From assembly GCA_044359525.1 (NCBI GenBank), contig JBIKLY010000093.1, positions 1 to 12,764 of the forward strand: a stretch of 12,764 bases of DNA, written 5' to 3'. The position numbers and the translations under genes were made by a program. The notes beneath the pieces are model-generated. The model did not search any database. It saw nothing but the letters and a program-made list of their open reading frames with translations, and was not told the DNA's origin. This stretch comes from CAJBIL01 sp044359525 (GTDB taxonomy: Bacteria; Pseudomonadota; Gammaproteobacteria; Burkholderiales; Rhodocyclaceae). Below, in pieces: positions 1 to 6,381 of this stretch (position 1 is the stretch's first letter; each line of letters starts with the position of its first letter).

Positions 1-149
1 CCAGACAACGAGCGCCGAGCGGGGCGAATGCGGATTTCATCCCCTTCCCGTTCGATCTCCAGATCCATATCCATGCGCTCATAGGCAATATCAGCCGGGA
101 TGCGAACAGCCTGCGAGTTGCCATTCTTGAAAGATTTGGTAGTGTGCAT
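1..149 (-). CDS. VapB/AbrB-type antitoxin, partial (C-terminus off window)
   Basis: Reading leftward from an ATG at 149-147 gives 49 codons, open to the window edge. The protein begins MHTTKSFKNGNSQAVRIP and continues with alternating acidic and hydrophobic residues (MDMDLEIEREGDEIRIRP). This is the swapped-hairpin SpoVT/AbrB DNA-binding fold typical of VapB antitoxins: the K-x-x-x-x-G-N-S-Q-A-V-R-I-P motif is diagnostic of the family. VapB neutralises a PIN-domain RNase (VapC) and represses its own operon; a vapC gene would be expected just beyond position 1 but cannot be seen. A GGGG run on the minus strand (156-159), 6 bases before the ATG, is a modest ribosome binding site. An ATGTAC inverted repeat at 167-185 could be its operator. 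Family call is firm; the cognate toxin is inference. Confidence 0.85.
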   Translation of the reverse strand, partial: MHTTKSFKNGNSQAVRIPADIAYERMDMDLEIEREGDEIRIRPARRSLS

Positions 150-166
150 TGCCAACCCCGTTATGG

Positions 167-185
167 ATGTACGACATATGTACAT
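167..185. promoter_or_regulatory. Inverted repeat, candidate autoregulatory operator of the antitoxin gene
   Basis: ATGTAC (167-172) and GTACAT (180-185) form a perfect 6-bp inverted repeat with a 7-bp centre, 18 bases upstream of the antitoxin start. A further ATGTAC occurs at 218-223 and a one-mismatch ATGTAG at 204-209, so four half-sites fall within 57 bases. AbrB-fold antitoxins commonly bind such repeats upstream of their own genes; the assignment here is inferred from position and symmetry. Confidence 0.5.
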
Positions 186-325
186 TAGCCGGTTTTTTGG
201 GGGATGTAGATACGCAGATGTACGTTTTCTGGTGTTTGCGGTAAAAAGGACGACCGCCTGATCTAGGTGCAAACGCGCGTCGACAAGGTGGTTTCGTGAC
301 TGTCAGGTAACAATAATAAGCAATT

Positions 326-344
326 TATAATATTCTGCTATACT
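326..344 (+). promoter_or_regulatory. Candidate -10 elements for the TetR-led exporter operon
   Basis: Two good sigma-70-like -10 hexamers lie 35-53 bases before the TetR start: a perfect TATAAT at 326-331 and TATACT at 339-344, the latter preceded by TGC as in an extended -10. No convincing -35 box (TTGACA-like) sits at the right distance from either. The AT-rich patch is striking against the GC-rich surroundings. Transcription from either would begin close to the palindrome at 349-366, so a repressor bound there could block it. Confidence 0.5.
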
Positions 345-348
345 ACCA

Positions 349-366
349 AGTAATTGATCACTTACT
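349..366. promoter_or_regulatory. Near-perfect 18-bp palindrome, candidate TetR operator
   Basis: AGTAATTGATCACTTACT equals its reverse complement at 16 of 18 positions (only the symmetric pair at positions 6 and 13 breaks it), with TGATCA at its centre. It lies 12 bases upstream of the TetR start codon and directly downstream of two -10-like hexamers. TetR-family repressors usually bind palindromes of this size in their own promoter, so this is the likely autoregulatory site of the adjacent regulator. Binding is inferred. Confidence 0.6.
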
Positions 367-378
367 ACGGCGGCAAAA

Positions 379-987
379 ATGCAGCAGGCCAGAATCCGCT
401 TCCCGACCGAAGCGCGGCAAACCGAGATCGTTACGGTCGTGCTTGCCCTTGCGGCGCAGCGCAGCCCGGCGTTGATCACCACTAGCGATATTGCTCGGAC
501 GCTTGGTTTGACTCAGGGTGCCGTTTTCAAACACTTCCCGAGCAAGGAAGCGATCTGGCTCGCCGTAATGGCGTGGGTGGAAAGCAATCTGCATGCGGAA
601 CTTGAACGTGCCGAACATGAAGCGCCGAGCGCATGGGAGGGTTTGCGGGCGGTGTTCATGGCGCATGTGCGTTTTGTCATCGAGCATCCGGGCGTGCCTC
701 GACTCATCTTCAGCGAGCTGCAGCAACCCGACGACACGCCGGTCAAGGCGCAGGTGCGTCGTTTGCTCGGGCGCTATCGGGAGCTGCTGCTGCGCTTGTT
801 GACGGCGGCAGAGCAAAGTGGGCGGCTGGGCGCCGGGGTCAATCAGGCGGCAGCCGCGTCGCTGTTTATCGGCACGATTCAGGGCCTGGTCATGCAGTCG
901 ATGCTGGCCGGTAGTTGCGAGCGCATGGCGGGCGAAGCCGAACGGGCTTTCGTGCTCTACCAGCGCGCCATTGGGGAGTGTGTATGA
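379..987 (+). CDS. TetR/AcrR-family transcriptional regulator
   Basis: A 202-residue protein of usual TetR length. The N-terminal DNA-binding domain occupies about residues 10-58, with the helix-turn-helix at about 33-56 (TTSDIARTLGLTQGAVFKHF, followed by the hallmark PSKEAIW). Residues 60-202 form the helical ligand-binding and dimerisation domain, which is divergent as expected, so no ligand can be named. It is the first gene of a five-gene operon encoding an ABC exporter and a hydrolase; its TGA overlaps the ATG of the next gene. Such linked TetR proteins typically repress the exporter until a substrate or stress molecule binds. A palindrome 12 bases upstream fits autoregulation. The ATG at 379 begins just after the palindrome and has only a weak purine-rich site (GGCGG) before it. 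Confidence 0.93.
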   Translation: MQQARIRFPTEARQTEIVTVVLALAAQRSPALITTSDIARTLGLTQGAVFKHFPSKEAIWLAVMAWVESNLHAELERAEHEAPSAWEGLRAVFMAHVRFVIEHPGVPRLIFSELQQPDDTPVKAQVRRLLGRYRELLLRLLTAAEQSGRLGAGVNQAAAASLFIGTIQGLVMQSMLAGSCERMAGEAERAFVLYQRAIGECV

Positions 988-2177
988 AACTGTTTGCCAA
1001 CCTTGTTTCCCGCAGATTCGGGCTGCTGTTTCTGGCGCTGCTCTTGCTGGCGGCATTTGCTTTTGTCTTGTTGCGTTCGGGGCCGCTGGCGCCGATTCGC
1101 GTCACTGTTGTCGCAGTTGAAGAGGGGACGGTAACACCCGCCCTGTTCGGCATCGGCACCGTCGAGGCGCGGCGCGCCTATCTGATCGGTCCGACCGCTT
1201 CCGGTCGCGTGCTCAAGGTGCTGGTCGATGTCGGCGAGACGGTCAAGGCCGGGCAGCTGCTGGCCGAGATGGACCCGGTCGATCTCAATGAGCGTGTCGT
1301 TGCGCTGGATGCCTCGATCGCCCGCGCCAACAGCGGCATCGCGGCGGCCGAGGCGCAGCGCCAGGATGCGCTGGCACGCAGCCGGCTGGCGGTGATGAAT
1401 ACGCGGCGTTATGTCGATCTGGGCGAGAAGAAGTTTGTCAGCACCAGCGCGGTTGAGGCCAAGCAGCAGGAACAGGCTTCCGCGCAGGCCGTGATCAGTG
1501 CGGCCGAGGCCAATCTGGCCGGCGCCAGTCAGGACATGGCGCGCCTCAAGGCGGAGCGCGATGGCCTGCGCCAGCAGCGTAACAATGTGCGCCTGCTGGC
1601 GCCGACCGACGGCGTGATTACGGCGCGCGATGCCGAGCCGGGGTCGACGGTGGTGGCCGGTCAGGCGGTGATCAAGCTGATCGAACCGGGCAGCCTGTGG
1701 GTCAGGGTACGTTTTGATCAGGGGCGCTCGGCTGGGCTGGCTGTCGGCTTGCCCGCCGACATTGCGTTGCGTTCAAATCCTTCGCAGTTGCTGCGTGGCA
1801 AGGTCGTCCGCCTGGAACTGCTCAGTGACAGCGTCACCGAAGAGCGCGTCGCGCAGGTCGCCTTCGACAGCATTCCTGCCGGCGTGTCGCTGGGTGAGCT
1901 GGCCGAGGTCACGCTGGCTTTGCCGGCCAGTCAATCCGGCTTGATCCTGCCCAATGCCAGCATCAAACAGCAGGGTGGCAAGATGGGGGTGTGGGTGTAT
2001 GACGATGGCGGACTCCGTTTCGCTGCTGTTCAGCCGGGAGCGTCGAGTCTCGATGGCAAGGTGCTGGTGCGCAGCGGCCTGAAGGCGGGCGAGCAGGTCG
2101 TCGTGCACAGTGAAAAGGAACTGCTGGCCGGCAGTCGCATCAAGGTGGTTGAATCACTTGCCGGGTCGCGCCCATGA
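984..2177 (+). CDS. HlyD/RND-type membrane fusion (periplasmic adaptor) protein of an ABC exporter
   Basis: A 397-residue adaptor that would link the inner-membrane ABC transporter to the cell envelope or an outer-membrane channel. Residues 12-31 are a single N-terminal membrane anchor. Residues about 67-97 are the first lipoyl half-motif (GRVLKVLVDVGETVKAGQLL), 100-198 an alanine- and glutamine-rich helical hairpin (coiled coil), 202-235 the second lipoyl half (LLAPTDGVITARDAEPGSTV), and 236-310 the beta-barrel, followed by a membrane-proximal domain. The start at 984 is chosen because its ATG overlaps the TetR stop (ATGA) and has GGGGAG at 973-978, 5 bases away; an upstream in-frame start at 915 would lie deep in the TetR gene. 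It is followed by the permease with another ATGA overlap. No outer-membrane TolC-type gene is present here, so one would have to be encoded elsewhere. Confidence 0.93.
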   Translation: MKLFANLVSRRFGLLFLALLLLAAFAFVLLRSGPLAPIRVTVVAVEEGTVTPALFGIGTVEARRAYLIGPTASGRVLKVLVDVGETVKAGQLLAEMDPVDLNERVVALDASIARANSGIAAAEAQRQDALARSRLAVMNTRRYVDLGEKKFVSTSAVEAKQQEQASAQAVISAAEANLAGASQDMARLKAERDGLRQQRNNVRLLAPTDGVITARDAEPGSTVVAGQAVIKLIEPGSLWVRVRFDQGRSAGLAVGLPADIALRSNPSQLLRGKVVRLELLSDSVTEERVAQVAFDSIPAGVSLGELAEVTLALPASQSGLILPNASIKQQGGKMGVWVYDDGGLRFAAVQPGASSLDGKVLVRSGLKAGEQVVVHSEKELLAGSRIKVVESLAGSRP

Positions 2178-3379
2178 TCAACCTCGCCGGGCGCGACATT
2201 CTGCATTCGTGGGGACGCTTCGTGTTCACCGGCGTCGGCCTCGGTCTGCTGATCGGCGTCACGCTGTCGATGGCCGGCATCTATCGCGGCATGGTCGACG
2301 ACGCCAAGGCGCTGCTCAGCAACAGCGGCGCCGACCTCTGGGTGGTGCAGAAGGACACGCTCGGCCCCTACGCCGAATCGTCCAGCCTGCACGACGATCT
2401 TTATCGCAGCATTCTCGGCATGCCCGGTGTGGCGCGCGCCGCGAACGTGACGTACCTCACCATGCAGGTAAGAGTGCACGCAAAAGCGGGCGAGTCCGAC
2501 GTCCGTGCCATGGTCGTCGGTTTCGAGCCGGGGCAGCCGGGCGAGCCGGGTTATCTGGTCGCCGGCCGCCAGATCACGCGCAGCCACTACGAAGCGGTGG
2601 CCGACGTGAAGACCGGCTTCCAGCTCGGCGAGCGCATCCGCATTCGCCGCCACGATTACACCGTGGTCGGCCTGACCCGGCGCATGGTCTCCTCCGGTGG
2701 TGACCCGATGGTCTTCATCCCGCTCAAGGACGCGCAGGAAGCGCAGTTCCTGAAAGACAACGACGCGATTCTTAACGAACGCGCGCGCACGGCGGCCAAC
2801 CCGGCGCTCAATCGCCCCGGCGTGCCCGGTTTGCTGGAGGCAATTCAGAACTCGCAGACCAGCAACCGCAACGTCAATGCCGTTCTCGTGCAGGTCCAGG
2901 AGGGCAGTGCGCCGGAAGCGGTGGCGGTCGAACTGCGCCGCTGGAAACATCTGCAGGCTTATACGCGGGAGCAGATGGAAGAGATTCTGATCGCCAAGCT
3001 GATCGCCACCTCGGCGAAGCAGATCGCCATGTTTCTCGTCATTCTGAGCGTCGTCAGTGCGGCGATTGTCGCCTTCATCATCTACACCATGACGCTCGGC
3101 AAGATTCGCGAGATTGCCGTGCTCAAGCTGATCGGCACGCGCAACCGGACGATTGCCGCGATGATCCTGCAGCAGGCGCTGGGGCTCGGGCTGATCGGTT
3201 TCGTCGTCGGTAAGACGGCGGCGACGCTGTGGGTGCCGATCTTTCCGAAATACGTTCTGCTCGAACCCGGTGACGCGCTGCGTGGTTTCGTCGCGGTCAT
3301 GCTGATGTGCGCGCTGGCCAGCACACTGGCCATTCGCGCCGCCTTGCGCGTTGATCCGGCAACGGCGATTGGAGGCTGA
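2174..3379 (+). CDS. FtsX/MacB-type ABC exporter permease (DevC-like)
   Basis: A 401-residue inner-membrane permease. One membrane helix lies near the N-terminus (about 17-37), then a large periplasmic domain (about 38-280), then three helices (about 284-304, 329-351 and 370-390): the 1+3 topology of the FtsX/MacB/LolC class. The cytoplasmic loop after the second helix carries the family signature KIREIAVLKLIGTRNRT (about 310-326). Members of this class usually do not pump through a channel but transmit ATP-driven conformational change to the periplasm, extruding lipids, peptides or antibiotics with an adaptor. Unlike MacB, the ATPase is a separate gene, here immediately downstream. The start overlaps the adaptor stop (ATGA at 2174-2177). 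Gene order adaptor-permease-ATPase is that of DevBCA. The substrate cannot be read from sequence. Confidence 0.92.
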   Translation: MINLAGRDILHSWGRFVFTGVGLGLLIGVTLSMAGIYRGMVDDAKALLSNSGADLWVVQKDTLGPYAESSSLHDDLYRSILGMPGVARAANVTYLTMQVRVHAKAGESDVRAMVVGFEPGQPGEPGYLVAGRQITRSHYEAVADVKTGFQLGERIRIRRHDYTVVGLTRRMVSSGGDPMVFIPLKDAQEAQFLKDNDAILNERARTAANPALNRPGVPGLLEAIQNSQTSNRNVNAVLVQVQEGSAPEAVAVELRRWKHLQAYTREQMEEILIAKLIATSAKQIAMFLVILSVVSAAIVAFIIYTMTLGKIREIAVLKLIGTRNRTIAAMILQQALGLGLIGFVVGKTAATLWVPIFPKYVLLEPGDALRGFVAVMLMCALASTLAIRAALRVDPATAIGG

Positions 3380-3409
3380 GATGCGGGCTGAGATGCAGGC
3401 TGAAACGCA
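3374..3409 (+). repeat. Three tandem 12-bp units across the permease/ATPase junction
   Basis: GGCTGAGATGCG (3374-3385), GGCTGAGATGCA (3386-3397) and GGCTGAAACGCA (3398-3409) follow one another without gaps. The first unit holds the permease TGA stop and the ATPase ATG; the second repeats the ATG in frame, giving an RAEM-QAET pattern at the ATPase N-terminus. It looks like a small local duplication that added a few residues ahead of the conserved ABC domain. Confidence 0.8.
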
Positions 3410-4115
3410 GCAAGGATTCGGCATCCACATCGAAGGTTTGCGCAAGCGCTACGGCGAGGGCGAGACGGCGGTTGATGCCTTGAAGGACGTGAATATGACC
3501 GTCGCACCGGGCGAGGTGGTCGGTCTCGTTGGCCCCTCCGGCTCGGGGAAAAGCACATTGCTCAAATGCCTGGGGGCCGTCATCGAGCCAAGCGGTGGCC
3601 GCATGAAACTCGGCGATGAACTGATCTACGACGATGCCTGGCGGATTTCCGACCTCACCGCCCTGCGTCGCGACCGGATCGGTTTCGTCTTTCAGGCGCC
3701 GTATCTGATTCCGTTTCTCGACGTCACCGACAACGTCGCCCTGCTGCCGATGCTCGCCGGACGAGCCAACGCTGCCGCGCGCCAACGTGCCGTCGAACTG
3801 CTCGCCGCGCTCGATGTAGGGCATCGCGCCAAGGCGCAGCCGTCGCAGCTCTCCGGCGGCGAGCAGCAGCGCGTGGCGATCGCCCGCGCGCTGGCCAACC
3901 AGCCACCGGTGATTCTCGCCGACGAACCGACCGCGCCGCTCGACACCGAGCGCGCCCTCGGCGTCATGCGCATCCTCAACGAGATGGCGCAGCAATACCG
4001 CACGGCGATCATCGTGGTGACACACGACGAGAAAATCATTCCGACTTTCAAGCGCATTTATCACATCCGCGATGGGCGCACCTACGAGGAAGCCGGCGAG
4101 GGGAGGGTGCTTTGA
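3381..4115 (+). CDS. ABC exporter ATP-binding protein (MacB/LolD/DevA-type)
   Basis: A 244-residue nucleotide-binding subunit powering the permease encoded just upstream. All ABC motifs are present: Walker A GPSGSGKST (51-59), Q-loop Gln105 in FVFQAPYLIP, signature LSGGEQQRVAIARAL (157-171), Walker B VILADEP (177-183), D-loop APLD (185-188) and H-loop His215 in VVTHD. The sequence LIPFLDVTDNV after the Q-loop places it in the MacB/LolD export clade rather than among importers. The ATG at 3381 is preferred: GGAGG at 3371-3375 lies 5 bases before it and the permease stop ends one base earlier. A TTG ten codons upstream inside the permease gene lacks such support, and a second ATG at 3393 arises from the local 12-bp repeat. 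The downstream hydrolase start overlaps its stop. Confidence 0.94.
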   Translation: MRAEMQAETQQGFGIHIEGLRKRYGEGETAVDALKDVNMTVAPGEVVGLVGPSGSGKSTLLKCLGAVIEPSGGRMKLGDELIYDDAWRISDLTALRRDRIGFVFQAPYLIPFLDVTDNVALLPMLAGRANAAARQRAVELLAALDVGHRAKAQPSQLSGGEQQRVAIARALANQPPVILADEPTAPLDTERALGVMRILNEMAQQYRTAIIVVTHDEKIIPTFKRIYHIRDGRTYEEAGEGRVL

Positions 4116-5035
4116 CTTCCCGGCAGTGGCTTGCGATGGTCGCCGGCCTGCTGTTGCTCGCCATTCTTGCGACGTTCATGCTCAATCGCCTGATCCGCGC
4201 CAGCCTCGCCGCGCCGCGCGTGCGCGAAACCGGTGTGCCCAACGGTCTGCCCTGGCGCGCAGTGCGGATTCCCACGTTACGCGGCAAGACCCTGTTCGGG
4301 TGGTTCATTGCGGCGGGCGAAAATTCGCCGGCACTGGCCGTCGTGCACGGCTGGGGCGGCAATGCCGAAATGATGCTGCCGCTGGCCGGGCCGCTGCATG
4401 CGGCCGGCTATGCGCTGCTTTTGTTCGATGCGCGCAGCCACGGGTGTAGCGACGGCGACACCTTCGCCTCGCTGCCGCGCTTTGCCGAGGATCTAGGGCA
4501 GGCCGTTGACTGGTTGCAGAAACAGACCGCAGTGGATGCTGCGCGGGTTGGCGTCGTTGGTCATTCGGTGGGGGCGGGTGCCGCGCTGCTGCTGGCCTCC
4601 CGGCGGCACGATCTGGCTGCCGTGGTCAGCCTGGCTGCCTTCGCGCATCCGGCCGGCATCATGCGGCGCTGGCTTGAGCTGAAGCGGATTCCCTACTGGC
4701 CGCTCGGCGCCTACATTCTTTTCTACATCCAGCGCGTGATCGGCAAGCGTTTCGACGACATTGCCCCCGTCAACACCATTCGGGCGGTAAATTGCCCGGT
4801 GCTACTGGCGCACGGCACCGAGGATGGCACCGTGCCGGCCAGCGAAGCGCAGGAAATCTACGCCAATCGCCGCGACGAGCAGGTGCATTTGCTGCTGATG
4901 CCCGGCAGCCACGACGAATACGGCGAGATCGAGCGCCATATGGGAACGGTAATCGGCTTTCTCGACGCCACGATGCGCAATTTTAAACTTGGAAAAAAGC
5001 AGTTAACCACGGAGTTCACGGAGAACACGAAGTAA
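4112..5035 (+). CDS. Membrane-anchored alpha/beta hydrolase (serine hydrolase), last gene of the exporter operon
   Basis: A 307-residue alpha/beta-hydrolase-fold protein. Residues about 7-27 form a membrane anchor or uncleaved signal. HGWGG (79-83) is the oxyanion-hole motif, DARSHG (106-111) is typical of the fold, and GHSVGAG (150-156) is the nucleophile elbow with Ser152. Asp238 (HGTEDGTVP) and His267 (GSHDEY) complete the triad. Such enzymes cleave ester, thioester or amide bonds; the substrate is unknown. The proposed TTG start at 4112 overlaps the ATPase stop (TTGA) and follows GGGGAGGG at 4100-4107; the alternative ATG at 4136 would shorten the anchor. The last dozen or so residues (ending QLTTEFTENTK) are encoded by a repeat element, so the natural C-terminus was probably replaced. 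Co-transcription with an exporter suggests it processes the exported molecule or a lipid precursor, which is inference. Confidence 0.87.
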   Translation: MTSRQWLAMVAGLLLLAILATFMLNRLIRASLAAPRVRETGVPNGLPWRAVRIPTLRGKTLFGWFIAAGENSPALAVVHGWGGNAEMMLPLAGPLHAAGYALLLFDARSHGCSDGDTFASLPRFAEDLGQAVDWLQKQTAVDAARVGVVGHSVGAGAALLLASRRHDLAAVVSLAAFAHPAGIMRRWLELKRIPYWPLGAYILFYIQRVIGKRFDDIAPVNTIRAVNCPVLLAHGTEDGTVPASEAQEIYANRRDEQVHLLLMPGSHDEYGEIERHMGTVIGFLDATMRNFKLGKKQLTTEFTENTK

Positions 5036-5126
5036 AAACAATGGATTGCGTGCTTGGTGGTATTCATCTGCCGAGCGTTCGCAACATCGCCTTTCCTCCG
5101 TGATCTCCGTGCTCTCCGTGGTTCCT
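4993..5126. repeat. Dispersed inverted-repeat element, copy 1 (9-bp-periodic arms)
   Basis: The left arm carries CACGGAG, CACGGAG and CACGAAG beginning at 5008, 5017 and 5026, exactly 9 bp apart. The right arm carries the complement CTCCGTG at 5096, 5105 and 5114, again 9 bp apart. Arms 5005-5036 and 5092-5123 pair at 27 of 32 positions, leaving a loop of about 55 bases. The left edge is an A-tract plus GCAGTTA (4993-5005). The element sits between convergent genes and overlaps the 3' end of the hydrolase gene. Reading leftward, the long stem is followed by a T-run (complement of 4993-4998), so it might end transcripts of the binding-protein gene. A related copy lies at 11760-11920. No transposase is encoded. 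Confidence 0.8.
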
Positions 5127-5168
5127 GATGAATTGATCGGCCCGCGAAGTAGTGCCGTCCGCGCGCCG

Positions 5169-6296
5169 TCAATTGCTCAGGCTGCCGTCGCCGCGCAGCA
5201 GTGTCACCTCGATAAAATCCGACCCGATGCGGTTGTCCGGCGAGAAGCGGACACGGAAGCCGCCAAGGTCGGTGTCGACGGTTTCTAGCGACTTGAGCAG
5301 GGCCTCTGAACTGACCTCGCCCTTGATTTTTCGCAGCCCCTCGACCAGCACCCGGGCACCGATGTATTCCTCGAAGCTGGTGTAGGACGGTTGCGCCTGC
5401 GGCGCGTATTTGCGCAAGGCGTCGCGATATTCCTGCACGATTTTCTGCGTGCCGCGGTGTGGCGACGGGACAACCTGGGTGATGCCGACGCCGCGTGCGA
5501 GCTTGTCGCCGGCGAGGTTGAACAGCTCCGGGCCATTGATCACTGAAATGCTGAATATCTGGGCACCCGGCTCGGTCTTGCGATATTCACGGACAAAAGC
5601 CGCCGCCGGTCGCAGCACGGCCACCATCACCACCGCCTGCGGCGAGGTCTTGCCGATGCTGGCCACTGCCGCGCTGACATCCTCGCTGCCTTTCTCGTAG
5701 CTGCCGCGCCCGACCAGGGTCAGCTTGCGTTTTGCCAGCGCAGTTTCGACGCCGGCCAACCCGGCCAGCCCGAAAGCATCGTTCTGGTAATAAACGGCAA
5801 TGCGGCTGATGCCAACGCTGGTGAACTGCTCGATCATGCGTTCGGCCTCGTCGGCATAGCCGGCGCGGATGTGGAAGATATAAGGGTTGTACGGCTTGCG
5901 CAGCGGCTCGCCACCGGTATAGGGGGCGACCAGCGCAATCTTGCCGGTAGCCAGCACGCCCTGTTTGAGGAGTTCGGCAATATTGCCGGTGCCGGCGTAG
6001 CCGATCAGTCCGATTGCCTTGTCCTTGTCGATCAGTTCGCGGGTCAGGCGAACGGTTTCCTCGGTGCGGTAGCCGTCGTCCTTGACGATGTGGCGGATCT
6101 TGCGACCGGCCACCCCGCCCTGGGCGTTGACCTCGTCAAAGTGGATTTTTGCACCGAGCACCATCTCCTTGCCGGTACTGGCCAGGGTTCCGGACAACGG
6201 CGCCGACTGACCGATAATGATGTCGGCCGCCTTGGCGCCATAAATGCAGCTCAGAAGCAGTGCCATGCTGAAAGCACGAAGCAGACGATGTTGCAT
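5169..6296 (-). CDS. Periplasmic substrate-binding protein, Leu/Ile/Val-type (Peripla_BP_6)
   Basis: A 375-residue type-I periplasmic binding protein. An N-terminal signal peptide with a likely cleavage after AKA (residues 21-23) precedes the typical mature start ADIIIGQSAPLSGTLASTGKE. Further family marks are FDEVNAQGGVAGRKI (about 53-67), the DDGYRTEETV segment, LIGYAGTGN and APYTGGEPLR. LLSC at residues 14-17 is a poor lipobox, so secretion through signal peptidase I is more likely than a lipoprotein. Relatives bind branched-chain amino acids, amides, urea or aromatic acids and deliver them to LivHMGF-type ABC importers. No permease or ATPase gene of that kind is near, so this is an orphan binding protein whose ligand cannot be assigned. 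AGAGG on the minus strand (6302-6306), 5 bases before the ATG, supports the start. The gene lies 85 bases downstream of pyc in the same direction and may be read from it. Confidence 0.9.
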   Translation of the reverse strand: MQHRLLRAFSMALLLSCIYGAKAADIIIGQSAPLSGTLASTGKEMVLGAKIHFDEVNAQGGVAGRKIRHIVKDDGYRTEETVRLTRELIDKDKAIGLIGYAGTGNIAELLKQGVLATGKIALVAPYTGGEPLRKPYNPYIFHIRAGYADEAERMIEQFTSVGISRIAVYYQNDAFGLAGLAGVETALAKRKLTLVGRGSYEKGSEDVSAAVASIGKTSPQAVVMVAVLRPAAAFVREYRKTEPGAQIFSISVINGPELFNLAGDKLARGVGITQVVPSPHRGTQKIVQEYRDALRKYAPQAQPSYTSFEEYIGARVLVEGLRKIKGEVSSEALLKSLETVDTDLGGFRVRFSPDNRIGSDFIEVTLLRGDGSLSN

Positions 6297-6381
6297 ACCA
6301 ACCTCTATGAAAATTTCAGGTTCTATAAAAGTTGGCGATTTTACACGCTCCGTGATCCGTACTGGCGTTGCTTGCTGCCGA

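Noticed and set aside
163..261. Short plus-strand open frame of 32 codons between the antitoxin and TetR genes
   Set aside because: No ribosome binding site, no recognisable similarity, and it runs through the candidate operator repeats.
915..983. N-terminal extension of the membrane fusion protein
   Set aside because: It would overlap the TetR gene by 73 bases. The ATG at 984 has a proper ribosome binding site and starts with the expected membrane anchor.
2030..3445. Open frame of 471 codons on the minus strand opposite the permease and ATPase genes
   Set aside because: Antisense shadow of recognised transporter genes; the composition is low-complexity charged residues with no domain.
6344..6357. 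CACG-CTC-CGTG mini-hairpin and a 10-base match (CTCCGTGATC) to the repeat arm between the binding protein and pyc
   Set aside because: Only one repeat core, a 4-bp stem and no T-run. It is too little to call a third element copy or a terminator.
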